A stretch of 64,000 bases of DNA from an uncultured Alphaproteobacteria bacterium (GTDB lineage: Bacteria > Pseudomonadota > Alphaproteobacteria > UBA2966). The notes beneath the pieces were generated by a model. That model was not told where the DNA came from and did no database searches. It saw nothing but the letters and a program-made list of their open reading frames with translations. This document shows positions 9,008-17,968 of the stretch, piece after piece. Positions within the stretch are counted from its first letter, which is position 1. The number at the start of each line of letters is the position of its first letter. A program made the position numbers and the translations under genes. The stretch is taken from positions 3,134,365-3,198,364 of the forward strand of contig OY282368.1 in NCBI GenBank assembly GCA_958295725.1, written 5' to 3'.

Positions 9008-10119
9008 GCGGGCAGTGTGTCCTGGCGACGATATCCCTCGACGAGATGGCGGGCGGGCTCGAACGGAACATCGTGGGCCTCGCCAACAGACTCGCGGGGC
9101 AAGGATGCGACTCCAGCCTCATCACCTTCGATCGCGAGGTCGCGCGGTCCTATTACCCGATCGATAAAGGCGTGCGATGGTACAAGGTGGGGACCACCCG
9201 ACCGCATGGCACTATCGGCTTCGGTGCTCGCATTCGACTCGTCCTGGCGATCCGCAAGGCACTCAAGGACGCCGACGCATCCGTCGTGGTCTGTTTTCAC
9301 CACGGGATACTCGCGCGATTCTTTATGGCCTCCCTCTTCACGGGAATTCGTATCGTCGTTTCCGAGCGGCACTCATTGACCATCTACAATCACATCAGTG
9401 CATCGAAATGGAATCCGAACTTCATGCTTCTGTTTCTGGTTGATCGAATTACCGTCCAGTTTCCCCGATACGTGGATGACTACCCCCGATTCCTTCGATC
9501 GCGCATCGCGACGATTCCCAACCCTGTTCACCCGCCGCCGCGTGCCCGTCCGGGCGACAAGGACGATACGCGAAAACCGCTTGAATTGTTGGCTGTCGGA
9601 CGACTATGCGCCCAGAAGAATTATGAAACGTTGATCGCGGCGTTCGCCGAGCTTGCCCCGCGGCATCCCGACTGGGAGCTCGTCATCGTCGGAAGCGGTG
9701 ACATCCGACAACGTCTCCGCGAGGAAATCCTGCGGCGTGGAATGGAAGCACGTGTTCGCATGATCCCCGCCGTGACTTCGATTTCCGATGCGTACCGGCG
9801 CGCTTCCCTGTTCTGCATGCCCTCGCGATGGGAAGGTTTCCCGAACGCCCTCGCCGAAGCCATGGCCCATGGCTTGCCCGCCGTCGGTTATAGGGATTGC
9901 GCTGGCGTGAAAGATCTTATCGTCCACGATGAAACCGGCCTGCTCGCCGACGGAAACGGCGATGCCCGAAGCCTGTCCGAGGCTCTGGACAAGCTGATGA
10001 CGGACTCGGAACGGCGCAAGGCCATGGGAAAGGCGGCGGAAAGATCCGTGCGACGGTTTCACCCGGATCGAATCTATCCGCGGTGGACAACTCTCCTGAA
10101 CCGGATCGAAAACCGATGA
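9004..10119 (+). CDS. Glycosyltransferase family 4
   Basis: A 371-residue GT4. GTG 9004 overlaps the previous stop as GTGA and places the start just before the first beta strand. An upstream in-frame ATG at 8953 would add 17 residues. Motifs are DEMAGGLERNIVGLANRL (acceptor-side glycine loop), LLAVGRLCAQKNYETL and PSRWEGFPNALAEAMAHGLP. The last is nearly identical in wording to the GT4 at 5213, so the two are paralogues. It probably adds one sugar of the repeat unit in the cytoplasm. Confidence 0.87.
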   Translation: MSGQCVLATISLDEMAGGLERNIVGLANRLAGQGCDSSLITFDREVARSYYPIDKGVRWYKVGTTRPHGTIGFGARIRLVLAIRKALKDADASVVVCFHHGILARFFMASLFTGIRIVVSERHSLTIYNHISASKWNPNFMLLFLVDRITVQFPRYVDDYPRFLRSRIATIPNPVHPPPRARPGDKDDTRKPLELLAVGRLCAQKNYETLIAAFAELAPRHPDWELVIVGSGDIRQRLREEILRRGMEARVRMIPAVTSISDAYRRASLFCMPSRWEGFPNALAEAMAHGLPAVGYRDCAGVKDLIVHDETGLLADGNGDARSLSEALDKLMTDSERRKAMGKAAERSVRRFHPDRIYPRWTTLLNRIENR

Positions 10120-10180
10120 ACGGGACAGGGAGCGATGGTGCCGAGGCCCAGAAACCTCCGTTCGCGGATATCGTCGACCG

Positions 10181-11290
10181 ATGAAGTGCTTGTTCGCCAT
10201 CAAGTCCCTGGAACTGTCCGGAGGGGGGGCCGAACGGGTCTTCGCTAGAATCGTCAATGGCCTTGTCGTCCGTGGACACCGCGTTACCCTCATTTCTTAC
10301 GACAGGCCCGCCGCGAAGGCTTTCTATCCGCTGGACTCCCGGGCGGATTGGACGCGCCTCGGCATTGGCCGGGTCGACCGCCCCGCCACCTTGCGGGAGA
10401 CGATCATGCGCATCGGGTCCCTGAGGCACGCCTTGGCCGCGCATGAACCCGAGGTCGCGGTCGGGTTCATGCATAGCGCGTTCATTCCGCTCGGTCTGGC
10501 GACGGTCGGCACGGGCATACCCATCATCGCCAGCGAGCATATCATTCCGGCCCACTATGCGAGGCGCCCGCTGGAACGCGCGCTCCTGCGCCTGACGCCG
10601 TGGTTGGCATGGCGCATTACCGTCGTTTCGGAGCAGGTCATGACCCAATATCCGGCCGCGCTGCGATCCAGCATGGTGGTGATACCGAACCCGGCGCCAA
10701 TGACGATGCCGGTCACACGGGCCGATACGGTCGGCGCGAGCCGGCCGCGCAAAGTCCTGCTTGCCATCGGCCGCTTGGCGGAGCAGAAGGACCATGCCAC
10801 GCTCATCGATGCGTTCGCCTTGGTGGCTGGCCGTTTGCCCGACTGGGATTTACGTATCGTCGGCGACGGCGACCGCCACGATGTCCTGCGGGCGCACATC
10901 GCGGCGCTCGGACTCGATGGACGCGTCTCACTTCCCGGCGCGACCAAGGACGTGGGAAGTGAATACGCAATGGCGCAACTTTTCGTCATGCCGTCGCTCT
11001 ACGAGAGCGAAGGTCTCGCCTTGGTCGAGGCCCTCGCTCACGGGCTGCCTGCCGTCGGCTTTGCGAACTGCCCCGGCGTCAACCGCCTGATCCGACCGGG
11101 CCGGAACGGCGTACTCGTCTCCGGCTCCAACCGCGTACATGCGCTGGCCGAAACATTGGACCGACTGATGACCGACGATCAGGCGCGCTTGAATCTAGCG
11201 CCGTCCGAGGCAGCTCCACTTGGGGCGAACGATCCGGCGAGGGTTCTGGACTCCTGGGAGAACCTGTTGAGTGTCGCTCTCCAGACATAG
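10181..11290 (+). CDS. Glycosyltransferase family 4
   Basis: A 369-residue GT4 with LELSGGGAERVFARIVNGL near the N-terminus, LAIGRLAEQKDHATLIDAF at the domain boundary and PSLYESEGLALVEALAHGLP in the donor domain. The SEG variant of the donor loop separates it from the other two GT4 genes of this cluster. A 61-bp gap separates it from the previous gene. It is followed closely by a membrane protein, as expected in a capsule or O-antigen type locus. Confidence 0.87.
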   Translation: MKCLFAIKSLELSGGGAERVFARIVNGLVVRGHRVTLISYDRPAAKAFYPLDSRADWTRLGIGRVDRPATLRETIMRIGSLRHALAAHEPEVAVGFMHSAFIPLGLATVGTGIPIIASEHIIPAHYARRPLERALLRLTPWLAWRITVVSEQVMTQYPAALRSSMVVIPNPAPMTMPVTRADTVGASRPRKVLLAIGRLAEQKDHATLIDAFALVAGRLPDWDLRIVGDGDRHDVLRAHIAALGLDGRVSLPGATKDVGSEYAMAQLFVMPSLYESEGLALVEALAHGLPAVGFANCPGVNRLIRPGRNGVLVSGSNRVHALAETLDRLMTDDQARLNLAPSEAAPLGANDPARVLDSWENLLSVALQT

Positions 11291-11304
11291 CTACAGCTCT
11301 ACTC

Positions 11305-12492
11305 GTGAACATGACATTGCCCGAGACCGAGGCGGACCGCTTGGAAAGGCGCCTGATGCTGACGTGGGGCGTGTTCTACACCTTTCTGTGGTGCTACCGC
11401 TCCGCCGCCTCGGTCGCCGGGCAACTGGTCGTTTCGCAAATCACGTTCCTTGGGGATATAGGGGTATACCAATTTGGTGGACATTTTATTTCATGGGCCA
11501 CCTTCACCGATCTGGCAGACTTTTCAACGGCACGAAATGTCGGCACGTATCTCGCATACTCTCTGGGAACGATATTCAACTGGTTGTTCGTCGGAAATCC
11601 GATCCTGATCAATATCGGGTTCCAGACCGTCGCCTTCGTCGGGATTGTCGTGCTGCTGCAGGCGGCGAAGCCGGCGCATCGGGCCCGGCTCGCCTTTCTG
11701 TTTCTGCTCCCCTCCTTCACGTTCTGGTCGTCCATCGCGAGCAAGGAAGTGCTCGTCGTGTTCTTCCTCTGCATCGGTTCGGTTGGCATCCTGAAGATCT
11801 GGTATGGCGAAGGTCGGCTGAATCCTCTTCACATCGTGGCATTTGTCTTCGTCTATACGCTCAAGCCGCACTACGCCCCGGCGCTCACATACCTGCTCGG
11901 AGTGACCTGGGCCGCCCGTCATGTGCGCCAGCCGGCCGCGTTGGCGCTGATCCTGGGGCTGTCGTCGTTGTCATTCCTCTATGTCTTCAAGGACACGATG
12001 GCTCGGCTGGTGTTCAAATACATACAGCCCGCGTTTTCCGGGACCGGCGTCACATTCAATCGCCTAGCTTTCTGGGAAACGCCGGCGGACATCTTTCTCA
12101 AGGCCCCGGAGGGCATGTTCCGGAGTCTCTTCGGCCCGACGTTCCAGGAAGCGTTGTCCGGGCACGTCCTGCACTTCGTGTCCTTTGCCGAGAGCGCGGC
12201 GATCCTCTCGGTCATGATCTGGTTCGCGGTTCGGGGGCTGACGCGGATGCCAGCGTTCACCTTTGTCGTGGGCGCCTTCACGACGTTCTGGATGCTGTTC
12301 CCCACCTATCCTTTCGGCGCGATGAATGGGGGAAGCGCTATCCGCTATCGCACGGGATACATCGTCATCCTGTTCGTGCTCGTCGCCGCGATACTGCCGC
12401 GCGACACTTATTTTACGTGGCGCCGGGGACGGCCACCGCAGCGCGTCGCCAAGCCGGCTAGAGGGGTCACGCCGCTTTTCACCCGGTCATGA
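11305..12492 (+). CDS. Polytopic membrane protein of glycan cluster (polymerase-like, unassigned)
   Basis: A 395-residue protein with about ten hydrophobic segments, including SFTFWSSIASKEVLVVFFL and AAILSVMIWFAVRG. It sits after the glycosyltransferases, where oligosaccharide-unit polymerases or exporters are often found. I do not recognise a named family and propose no reaction. The start is GTG 11305. ATG 11311 is an alternative, and neither has a strong ribosome-binding site. A deletion relic of a second copy of this gene (first and middle segments fused) is at 13847-13897 on the other strand. Confidence 0.7.
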   Translation: MNMTLPETEADRLERRLMLTWGVFYTFLWCYRSAASVAGQLVVSQITFLGDIGVYQFGGHFISWATFTDLADFSTARNVGTYLAYSLGTIFNWLFVGNPILINIGFQTVAFVGIVVLLQAAKPAHRARLAFLFLLPSFTFWSSIASKEVLVVFFLCIGSVGILKIWYGEGRLNPLHIVAFVFVYTLKPHYAPALTYLLGVTWAARHVRQPAALALILGLSSLSFLYVFKDTMARLVFKYIQPAFSGTGVTFNRLAFWETPADIFLKAPEGMFRSLFGPTFQEALSGHVLHFVSFAESAAILSVMIWFAVRGLTRMPAFTFVVGAFTTFWMLFPTYPFGAMNGGSAIRYRTGYIVILFVLVAAILPRDTYFTWRRGRPPQRVAKPARGVTPLFTRS

Positions 12493-12750
12493 CCCGGCCG
12501 CCACAGCCCGAACCCACGTCGGATGGCTGCGGGACGAAATTGGAAAGTCTTCAGCTACCGCGACGTGTCGTGCTGACGCATTGCGTCGACTCCCATCGAA
12601 CGAGCGAATGTCCGCAGCGTGGTGGCTGCACATCGTGCTATCGAAAGCCTCTGGATCGGTTCCCTGAAGCAGACGCAGCAGCATTACCTGGGCACCACTG
12701 ATCGATAGATCGGTGATGAAATCGATGATCCGGAACGGGAATGATGCACC
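12493..12750. other. Gene-free stretch between convergent genes
   Basis: About 258 bp between two convergent genes. Short open frames exist on both strands but none matches a family I recognise, and no terminator hairpin with a T-run is evident. It may be an old gene remnant. Confidence 0.4.
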
Positions 12751-13752
12751 TCAGTCCTGTTCGCAGAGAAAATGCCACATCGGAATGTTCGGTGAAATCG
12801 ATACGCGCGCGAAGCTGTCCGTCAGCGCGAGTATCTCCGTCCGAGAAAACCGCTGCTCAATGCGCGTGAAGAAGCGGTCGTAGACATCTTGGCGAATGCG
12901 CTTCATCGACTTAGCATGGTAGAAGTCGAAGAGTGGCACGTAGCAAGCTAGCCCGGTTGGCCGCAATAGGTGTCCCAGCGCGATGAACGGCATGTAGATG
13001 CAGATTGCGCCCATCCATGTGAAGGCGGAACGGACGCGGTCGTTGTGGATGCGACTGAGAACGTCGCGAATCGCTGACACAAGTGGCAGCAGCAGCCGAT
13101 AGTGCGGGGGCCTGCCATCCAAGGCGGAATACAGATAGATCAGGAGTCTGTCGGCGTATTGGCGCATCTCCCGCACAGCCTGTAGAGCCGGTACAGGAAG
13201 GTGATGGGCAACCCCGATACAGCAGATGAGATCAGCGAACCCGGGCCGAAGCGGAAGCTGACGAAGATCGCCCATGAGGAACACCGTGTTGTTGCTTTGG
13301 CGTAAATTATTGCGGGCGATGAAGATGGCATCCGAGAAATCTATTAGAATCAACTCTCCAGCCCATTGCTGCAGGAAATAGCTCCAGCGCCCGATCCCGC
13401 AACCCAGATCGCAGACCCGCTTGTCGGACAGGTCGGTGAGATCGACGAGGTCGAAATACTGACGAAATTCCGTTTGATGCTCGCACATGACATCGGGAAA
13501 GGTTCGCCATTCTTCGCTGAAAGTGAACTGAATGTCGCGGGCAAAATCTGGATCCCATATCGCATCGTCAGCTGTAGGCCACAGTTTTTGGAAGACGGAT
13601 GGGGGATAGTGCTCGGGCTGCAGAACGATGATGACGTCATCAATGATCGGATAGCGCTTCTGGTCGACACACAGCACGTCAGGCAACAACTCGACCCTGT
13701 TGCCAGCGAAAATATCTCGCAGGAGATCGAGCTTGTCGGTATAGTAGGTCAA
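12751..13752 (-). CDS. Class I SAM-dependent methyltransferase
   Basis: A 333-residue protein with VCDLGCGIGRWSYF as SAM motif I, LILIDFSDAIFIAR as motif II, and LICCIGVAHHLP as motif IV. The only plausible start is TTG 13752, five codons after an in-frame TGA. The N-terminus (MTYYTDKLDLLRDIF) reads as a natural beginning. It is transcribed towards the membrane-protein gene. It is less GC-rich than its neighbours, which suggests separate acquisition. The acceptor is unknown. Confidence 0.8.
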   Translation of the reverse strand: MTYYTDKLDLLRDIFAGNRVELLPDVLCVDQKRYPIIDDVIIVLQPEHYPPSVFQKLWPTADDAIWDPDFARDIQFTFSEEWRTFPDVMCEHQTEFRQYFDLVDLTDLSDKRVCDLGCGIGRWSYFLQQWAGELILIDFSDAIFIARNNLRQSNNTVFLMGDLRQLPLRPGFADLICCIGVAHHLPVPALQAVREMRQYADRLLIYLYSALDGRPPHYRLLLPLVSAIRDVLSRIHNDRVRSAFTWMGAICIYMPFIALGHLLRPTGLACYVPLFDFYHAKSMKRIRQDVYDRFFTRIEQRFSRTEILALTDSFARVSISPNIPMWHFLCEQD

Positions 13753-13846
13753 CGGTTCGGTACCTCAACTGGAGCTTGGGGCACCGGACAAGCTCGCCCC
13801 CCAACTTGTGCGGCGGCGATCCGCAATCCGCCAAGGCGGCCGGCTG

Positions 13847-13897
13847 GCGCACATGGCGGAAAGCATAAAACACGCCCCACATCAGCGTCAACCGCCT
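13847..13897 (-). pseudogene. Deletion relic of a second polymerase-like membrane protein
   Basis: On the minus strand the text LTLMWGVFYAF joins directly to RHVRQPAALA. In the intact gene at 11305, MLTWGVFYTF is near residue 15 and RHVRQPAALA near residue 205. About 190 codons are therefore missing from this copy. The nucleotide match is close but not identical, so this is a diverged paralogue. It abuts the left end of IS481-like copy 2. Confidence 0.7.
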
Positions 13898-14998
13898 GAC
13901 CTCGTTCAAACAGATGTGAGACACGGCCCTTGAAAGAGGAGTGGGGGTCTCCGACGCTGTTGGTCAGACAGCGTGAAGGAGGACCCCCATGCAGACCTTC
14001 GGCCTGCCCCGGCAGATTACACGAGGAGCCGCCCTGGCATCGCGTCTTGGCGGCGCGGAGCGACGAAGCGCACAGGCGCGCCGCCCTTGAGCGCTGGCGC
14101 CAGGCCAGGGCCGACGGCCTGACCGCACGAGCGGCTGCCAACGCCGTCGGCGTTCCGAGATCGACCCTCTACCGATGGCAGAGGATGGCGGACCGCAACC
14201 GCCTCAAGCCGCGCTCGCGACGCCCGCACACCCTGCGCCGGCCAGCCCGGTCGGCGGCGCTGGTCGTGGCCGTCCACGAGACACGCGCCGACTACCCCAT
14301 GTGGGGCAAGGCCAAGATCGCCGTCCTGCTCCGGCGCCACGGGCACGCGATAAGCGAGAGCACCACAGGCCGCATCCTCAAGACCCTCATGGAGCGCGGC
14401 GCCGTCACCCCGGTCCCGACCTTGCGCCGCAACGGACCGCGCGCCGCCCGGCGCCTCAGACCATACGCCAGACGCCTGCCCAGGGGCCGCAAGCCCACAA
14501 GTCCCGGCGAGATCGTCCAACTCGACACCCTCACCGTCTCGCCACACACAGACCGGCCCGCCATCAAGCAGTTCACCGCCCATGACCCCGTCACCAAATG
14601 GACCTGCGCACAGGCCTGGAGACGCGCAACCGCACACAACGCCAAGCGCTTCCTCGACAAGCTCCAGGCCGACATGCCCTTCCCCATCGAAGCCATCCAG
14701 GTCGATGGAGGCTCCGAGTTCAAGGCCGACTTCGAGACCGAATGCCAGCGCCGCGGCATCGACCTGTTCGAACTCCCGCCACGCTCGCCCAAGCTCAACG
14801 GACACGTCGAGCGCAACAACGGCGCCTGGAGATACGAGTTCTACGCCTCATGGGACCTGCCCGACGACAACCTCGACCACGTCAACCGATGGATCGACGC
14901 CTTCGCCGATGAGTTCAACACCTTCAGACCGCACCAAGCCCTTGGCGGACACACCCCCGCCGAGTACCTTGCCAGACACACAGCCGAAGAACCCCCGC
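13897..14998 (+). mobile_element. IS481-like element, copy 2 (right end lost)
   Basis: The left end TGACCTCGTTCAAACAG at 13897 matches copy 1. The transposase region follows in full, but identity stops near 14995, before the TGTCCTG palindrome, where a RidA-like gene begins. The right terminal repeat is absent, so this copy cannot move by itself. Confidence 0.82.
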
Positions 14999-15000
14999 AT
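13930..15000 (+). CDS. IS481-family transposase (copy 2), fused to downstream frame
   Basis: Same protein as copy 1 but with an intact catalytic core: QLDTLTV, QVDGGSEF, then RSPKLNGHVERNNG with the Glu. An Arg codon (CGC) stands where copy 1 has TGA. The conserved MQTFGLPRQ start is out of frame here because of changes just upstream of the helix-turn-helix, so translation would need an upstream start such as 13930. The frame has no stop at the end of the IS and continues through the RidA-like sequence to 15402. The fusion is a junction artefact. The transposase part ends near 15000. Confidence 0.78.
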
Positions 15001-15010
15001 GGAGGCCGTC

Positions 15011-15402
15011 ATGCAGAACCGAGCCATGTACCCCGAGACCGTTCACCCGCCGCTGGGCGCCTACGCGCCGCCATCGAGGTCCCGGAGAACGCCAAGCTTA
15101 CCTTCATCGCTGGCCAGGTCGGGATCGACAAGGACGGCAACGTGCCCGCCGACTTCGCGGCCCAGGCCGATCTCGCTTGGCGGAACTGCATAGCGGTGCT
15201 CGCCTTCAATTCCATGCGGATAAAGGACATGGTCAAGATCACCCATTTCATTACCGATCCGGCGAACCTGCCGGCCTATAACGAGGTCCGCGGCAAGTAT
15301 CTGGGCGAGGAGCGCCCGGCCTCGACGCTCCTGATCGTCGCCGGCCTCACCCGACCCGACCTGCTCGTCGAGGTCGAGATGGTCGCGGCCATCCAGTGTT
15401 AG
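15011..15402 (+). pseudogene. RidA (YjgF/YER057c) family protein, frameshifted
   Basis: RidA proteins hydrolyse reactive enamine/imine intermediates. The start MQNRAMYPETVHPPLGAY is in one frame from ATG 15011. From about 15060 the family text continues in another frame: AIEVPENAKLTFIAGQVG, then GKYLGEERPASTLL. The frame break is a one-base change in the Tyr-Ala region. The total span matches the normal size of about 130 residues. The second frame is also open upstream into the IS481-like transposase, giving a misleading long open frame. Confidence 0.8.
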
Positions 15403-15453
15403 GAGTCTGTCCGAAGTGATGGCGCGGGCGGGACAATCTTGTCGGATTGGGTC

Positions 15454-16155
15454 GTGAAGGCGTTTCTCCTGGCGGCGGGGCTTGGCACCAGGATGCGTCC
15501 GCTGACCGACCGAACCCCCAAATGTCTCCTGACGATCGGCGGCATCGCGATGATCGACATCTGGCTCGATGCAATGCTCCGCGCCGGCGTCGACGACGTT
15601 CTCGTCAACCTTCACCACCTCGCCGATCAGGTCGAGGCGCATTTGGGGCGCCGACGTCGGGTGCCGGCGATTCGGCCGTGTTACGAGCCCGCCCTGCTCG
15701 GCAGCGCGGGAACGCTGGCGGCAAATCGGGATTTCGTCGCCGATGAAGAGTTCTTTCTTGTGTGCTGTGTCGACAACCTGACCGACTTCGATCTCTCCGT
15801 ACTCATCGAGCGCCATCGGTCCCGGGGTGGACTCGCAACCCTCGCCTTGACGCATACCGACGAACCTCGCGCCAAGGGCATCGTCGAACTCGACGCGGAC
15901 GGCATCGTCGCCTCCTTCGAGGAGAAACCCGTGGCGCCGAAAAGCGATCTTGCCAATGCCGGTATCTACGCCTTCGCGCCCTCGGTTATCGATTTCATCG
16001 CACAGCCGCCGGCGGATATCGGATACGATCTCCTACCCCGGCTTGTCGGCAAGATGCGGGGCTTTGTCATCGATGCCTATTTGCGGGACGTCGGGAGCAG
16101 CCCCGAGGCCCATGCGGCCGCCGAGCGCGAATGGACGGCGAGGGTAAGCGCGTGA
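15454..16155 (+). CDS. hddC: Sugar-1-phosphate nucleotidyltransferase (heptose-1-phosphate guanylyltransferase type)
   Basis: A 233-residue nucleotidyltransferase with FLLAAGLGTRMRPLTDRTPK as the NTP-binding signature and a second conserved Lys in SFEEKP. GTG 15454 places the signature at the N-terminus as in the family, whereas TTG 15439 would add five residues. It is followed without a gap (GTGA overlap) by a heptose-kinase-like gene, then by heptose phosphatase and isomerase genes. This supports GDP-D-glycero-alpha-D-manno-heptose formation from heptose 1-phosphate. By sequence alone it could act on another sugar phosphate. Confidence 0.82.
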   Translation: MKAFLLAAGLGTRMRPLTDRTPKCLLTIGGIAMIDIWLDAMLRAGVDDVLVNLHHLADQVEAHLGRRRRVPAIRPCYEPALLGSAGTLAANRDFVADEEFFLVCCVDNLTDFDLSVLIERHRSRGGLATLALTHTDEPRAKGIVELDADGIVASFEEKPVAPKSDLANAGIYAFAPSVIDFIAQPPADIGYDLLPRLVGKMRGFVIDAYLRDVGSSPEAHAAAEREWTARVSA

Positions 16156-17135
16156 TCGTCAGCGAAACGCCGCTTCGGATCAGCTTCGCCGGCGGCGGCA
16201 CCGATCTGCCGGAGTACTACAACGATCACGGCGGCCGAATCGTGAGCTGCGCGATCGACAAATTCGTTTATGTGATCGTGAAACGACGCTACGACGACAT
16301 GATCTGCCTCAACTACTCGGGCAGGCAGACCGTCGATTCAGTCGATGCGGTCGAGCACGAACTTGTGCGGGAAGCCATGCGCTTTACCGACGTCGACCGA
16401 GGCGTCGAGATCACGACGATTGCCGACATTCCATCGGAAGGATCGGGCCTCGGCTCGTCATCGTCGGTTACCGTCGGTCTGCTCAACGCGCTTCATTGCT
16501 TTCAGGGCGTTCAGTTTTCAGCGCGTGAACTTGCCGAGCAGGCTTGCGAGATCGAGTTGACGCGCCTGGGCAAGGCAATGGGCAGACAAGACGCCTATAT
16601 CGCGGCCTATGGCGGCCTGCGGGAATTCCGTTTTGGGCACGACGGCACGACGACGACCCGCAGAATCGGCCTGTCGTCCGATCAAAGACGCCGCCTGGAA
16701 CAACGCCTGTTGGTATACTATACGGGCGTGACACGCAAAGCGAACGCCATCCTGGAGAAGCAACGCGAGGAGATAGGCGCCCGGCGAGCGGAACTCGATA
16801 CAATACGCAAGCTTGCCGAGACTCTTGCGAACGACCTCGAAGCCGGCGAACTCGACAGCTTGGGGCGGATTCTTCGCGAGGGGTGGGGGGCAAAGCGTGT
16901 GCTGACCGATGGGATCAGTTCGGAGCGCATCGAGACGATGATCACGACGGCGCTCGAAGCCGGCGCGGACGGCGCCAAGGTCTGCGGCGCCGGCGGCGGC
17001 GGTTTCGTCCTGGTCGTCTGTCGGCCGGAGAACCAACCGGCCGTGCGGGAAGCGTTGGGGGATTATCATGAATTGCCAGTCCGAATATTCGGAATGGGCA
17101 GTCGTGTGGTGCTCGACATCCATCGAGAGCCGTGA
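16152..17135 (+). CDS. hddA: GHMP kinase, D-glycero-D-manno-heptose 7-phosphate kinase type
   Basis: A 327-residue GHMP-family kinase. The substrate-side motif APLRISFAGGGTD-like text (TPLRISFAGGGTDL) is at the N-terminus. The ATP loop PSEGSGLGSSSS follows near residue 95, and the C-terminal GAGGGGF motif is present. HddA phosphorylates C1 of heptose 7-phosphate. GTG 16152 overlaps the hddC stop. The next genes supply the 7-phosphatase and the isomerase, so the pathway is complete in four genes. Confidence 0.87.
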   Translation: MIVSETPLRISFAGGGTDLPEYYNDHGGRIVSCAIDKFVYVIVKRRYDDMICLNYSGRQTVDSVDAVEHELVREAMRFTDVDRGVEITTIADIPSEGSGLGSSSSVTVGLLNALHCFQGVQFSARELAEQACEIELTRLGKAMGRQDAYIAAYGGLREFRFGHDGTTTTRRIGLSSDQRRRLEQRLLVYYTGVTRKANAILEKQREEIGARRAELDTIRKLAETLANDLEAGELDSLGRILREGWGAKRVLTDGISSERIETMITTALEAGADGAKVCGAGGGGFVLVVCRPENQPAVREALGDYHELPVRIFGMGSRVVLDIHREP

Positions 17136-17281
17136 GGTTGACGAGACGACCGGCGAACATGGACGATTCATCCAACGGGGTCGGGATTCACGCGTGACAA
17201 TGAAGGTGCGAAAAGCGTGGCGTCGAAGCCGCCCGTGCTGATCGTCGCCGACGGGTAGCCGGGAGCGACTCCGGTCCGACA

Positions 17282-17968
17282 ATGGCTCTGTCGAACCCAG
17301 GGCGCGCAACCGACAAACCCGCGATGCGCGGGTTTCCGCTCGACCCGTCCGGCCTGTGGCGCGAGGTGCGCGCCGGCCCCTCGCTATCTCCTGTCCCGGC
17401 GCTCTTCCTCGACCGCGACGGCACGCTTATCGAGCTGGTGGACTATCTCCGCGCCGCCGAACAGGTCGTACCCATCGCCGGCGCCTTCGAGAGCTTGGCC
17501 GCGGTCCGGCGTCGCGGGTACCGGGTGGTGATCGTGACCAATCAGTCCGGGATCGGCCGCGGCTTCTACGGGTGGGAGGCCTTCGCCGTCGTGCAGAAGC
17601 GGGTGCTCGCGCTCGCCGAAGCCGCCGGCGGCCTGATCGACGCGGTCTACGCCTGTCCAGCGCTGCCCGGCAGCGGCGACCCCTGCCGCAAGCCCGGCCC
17701 CGGTATGCTCCATGCCGCCGCCGCGGATCTTGGTATCGACTTCGCCCGAAGCTGGATCGTTGGCGACAGTGTCGACGATTTGGAGGCCGGGCGGCGCGCC
17801 GGGCTCGCGCGCGGCTGGCTGGTGCGGACCGGCTACGGCGCCCGAGACCGCGCCGCGGCGGCGGGCTTGGCGGACGGCGGTTTCCCCATCACCATCGGGC
17901 GGCCGATCACCGCGCTCGGCGCGGCGCTTTCCGTCGCCGGTCCCCGACCTACGCAGGACGTTTCATGA
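17282..17968 (+). CDS. gmhB: D-glycero-D-manno-heptose 1,7-bisphosphate 7-phosphatase (HAD family)
   Basis: A 228-residue HAD phosphatase. Motif I is FLDRDGTL, motif II VTNQSGIGRG, the Cys-rich zinc loop CPALPGSGDPCRKP, and motif IV GDSVDDLEAG. The zinc loop has fewer ligands than classic GmhB. The N-terminus has an extension of about 35 residues before motif I. The stop overlaps the gmhA start as ATGA. A gap of about 146 bp from hddA holds no gene and may hold a promoter. Confidence 0.86.
   Translation: MALSNPGRATDKPAMRGFPLDPSGLWREVRAGPSLSPVPALFLDRDGTLIELVDYLRAAEQVVPIAGAFESLAAVRRRGYRVVIVTNQSGIGRGFYGWEAFAVVQKRVLALAEAAGGLIDAVYACPALPGSGDPCRKPGPGMLHAAAADLGIDFARSWIVGDSVDDLEAGRRAGLARGWLVRTGYGARDRAAAAGLADGGFPITIGRPITALGAALSVAGPRPTQDVS

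Noticed and set aside
12487..12701. Short open frames on both strands between the membrane protein and the methyltransferase
   Set aside because: No start signal, no family likeness and both frames overlap. Not supported as genes.
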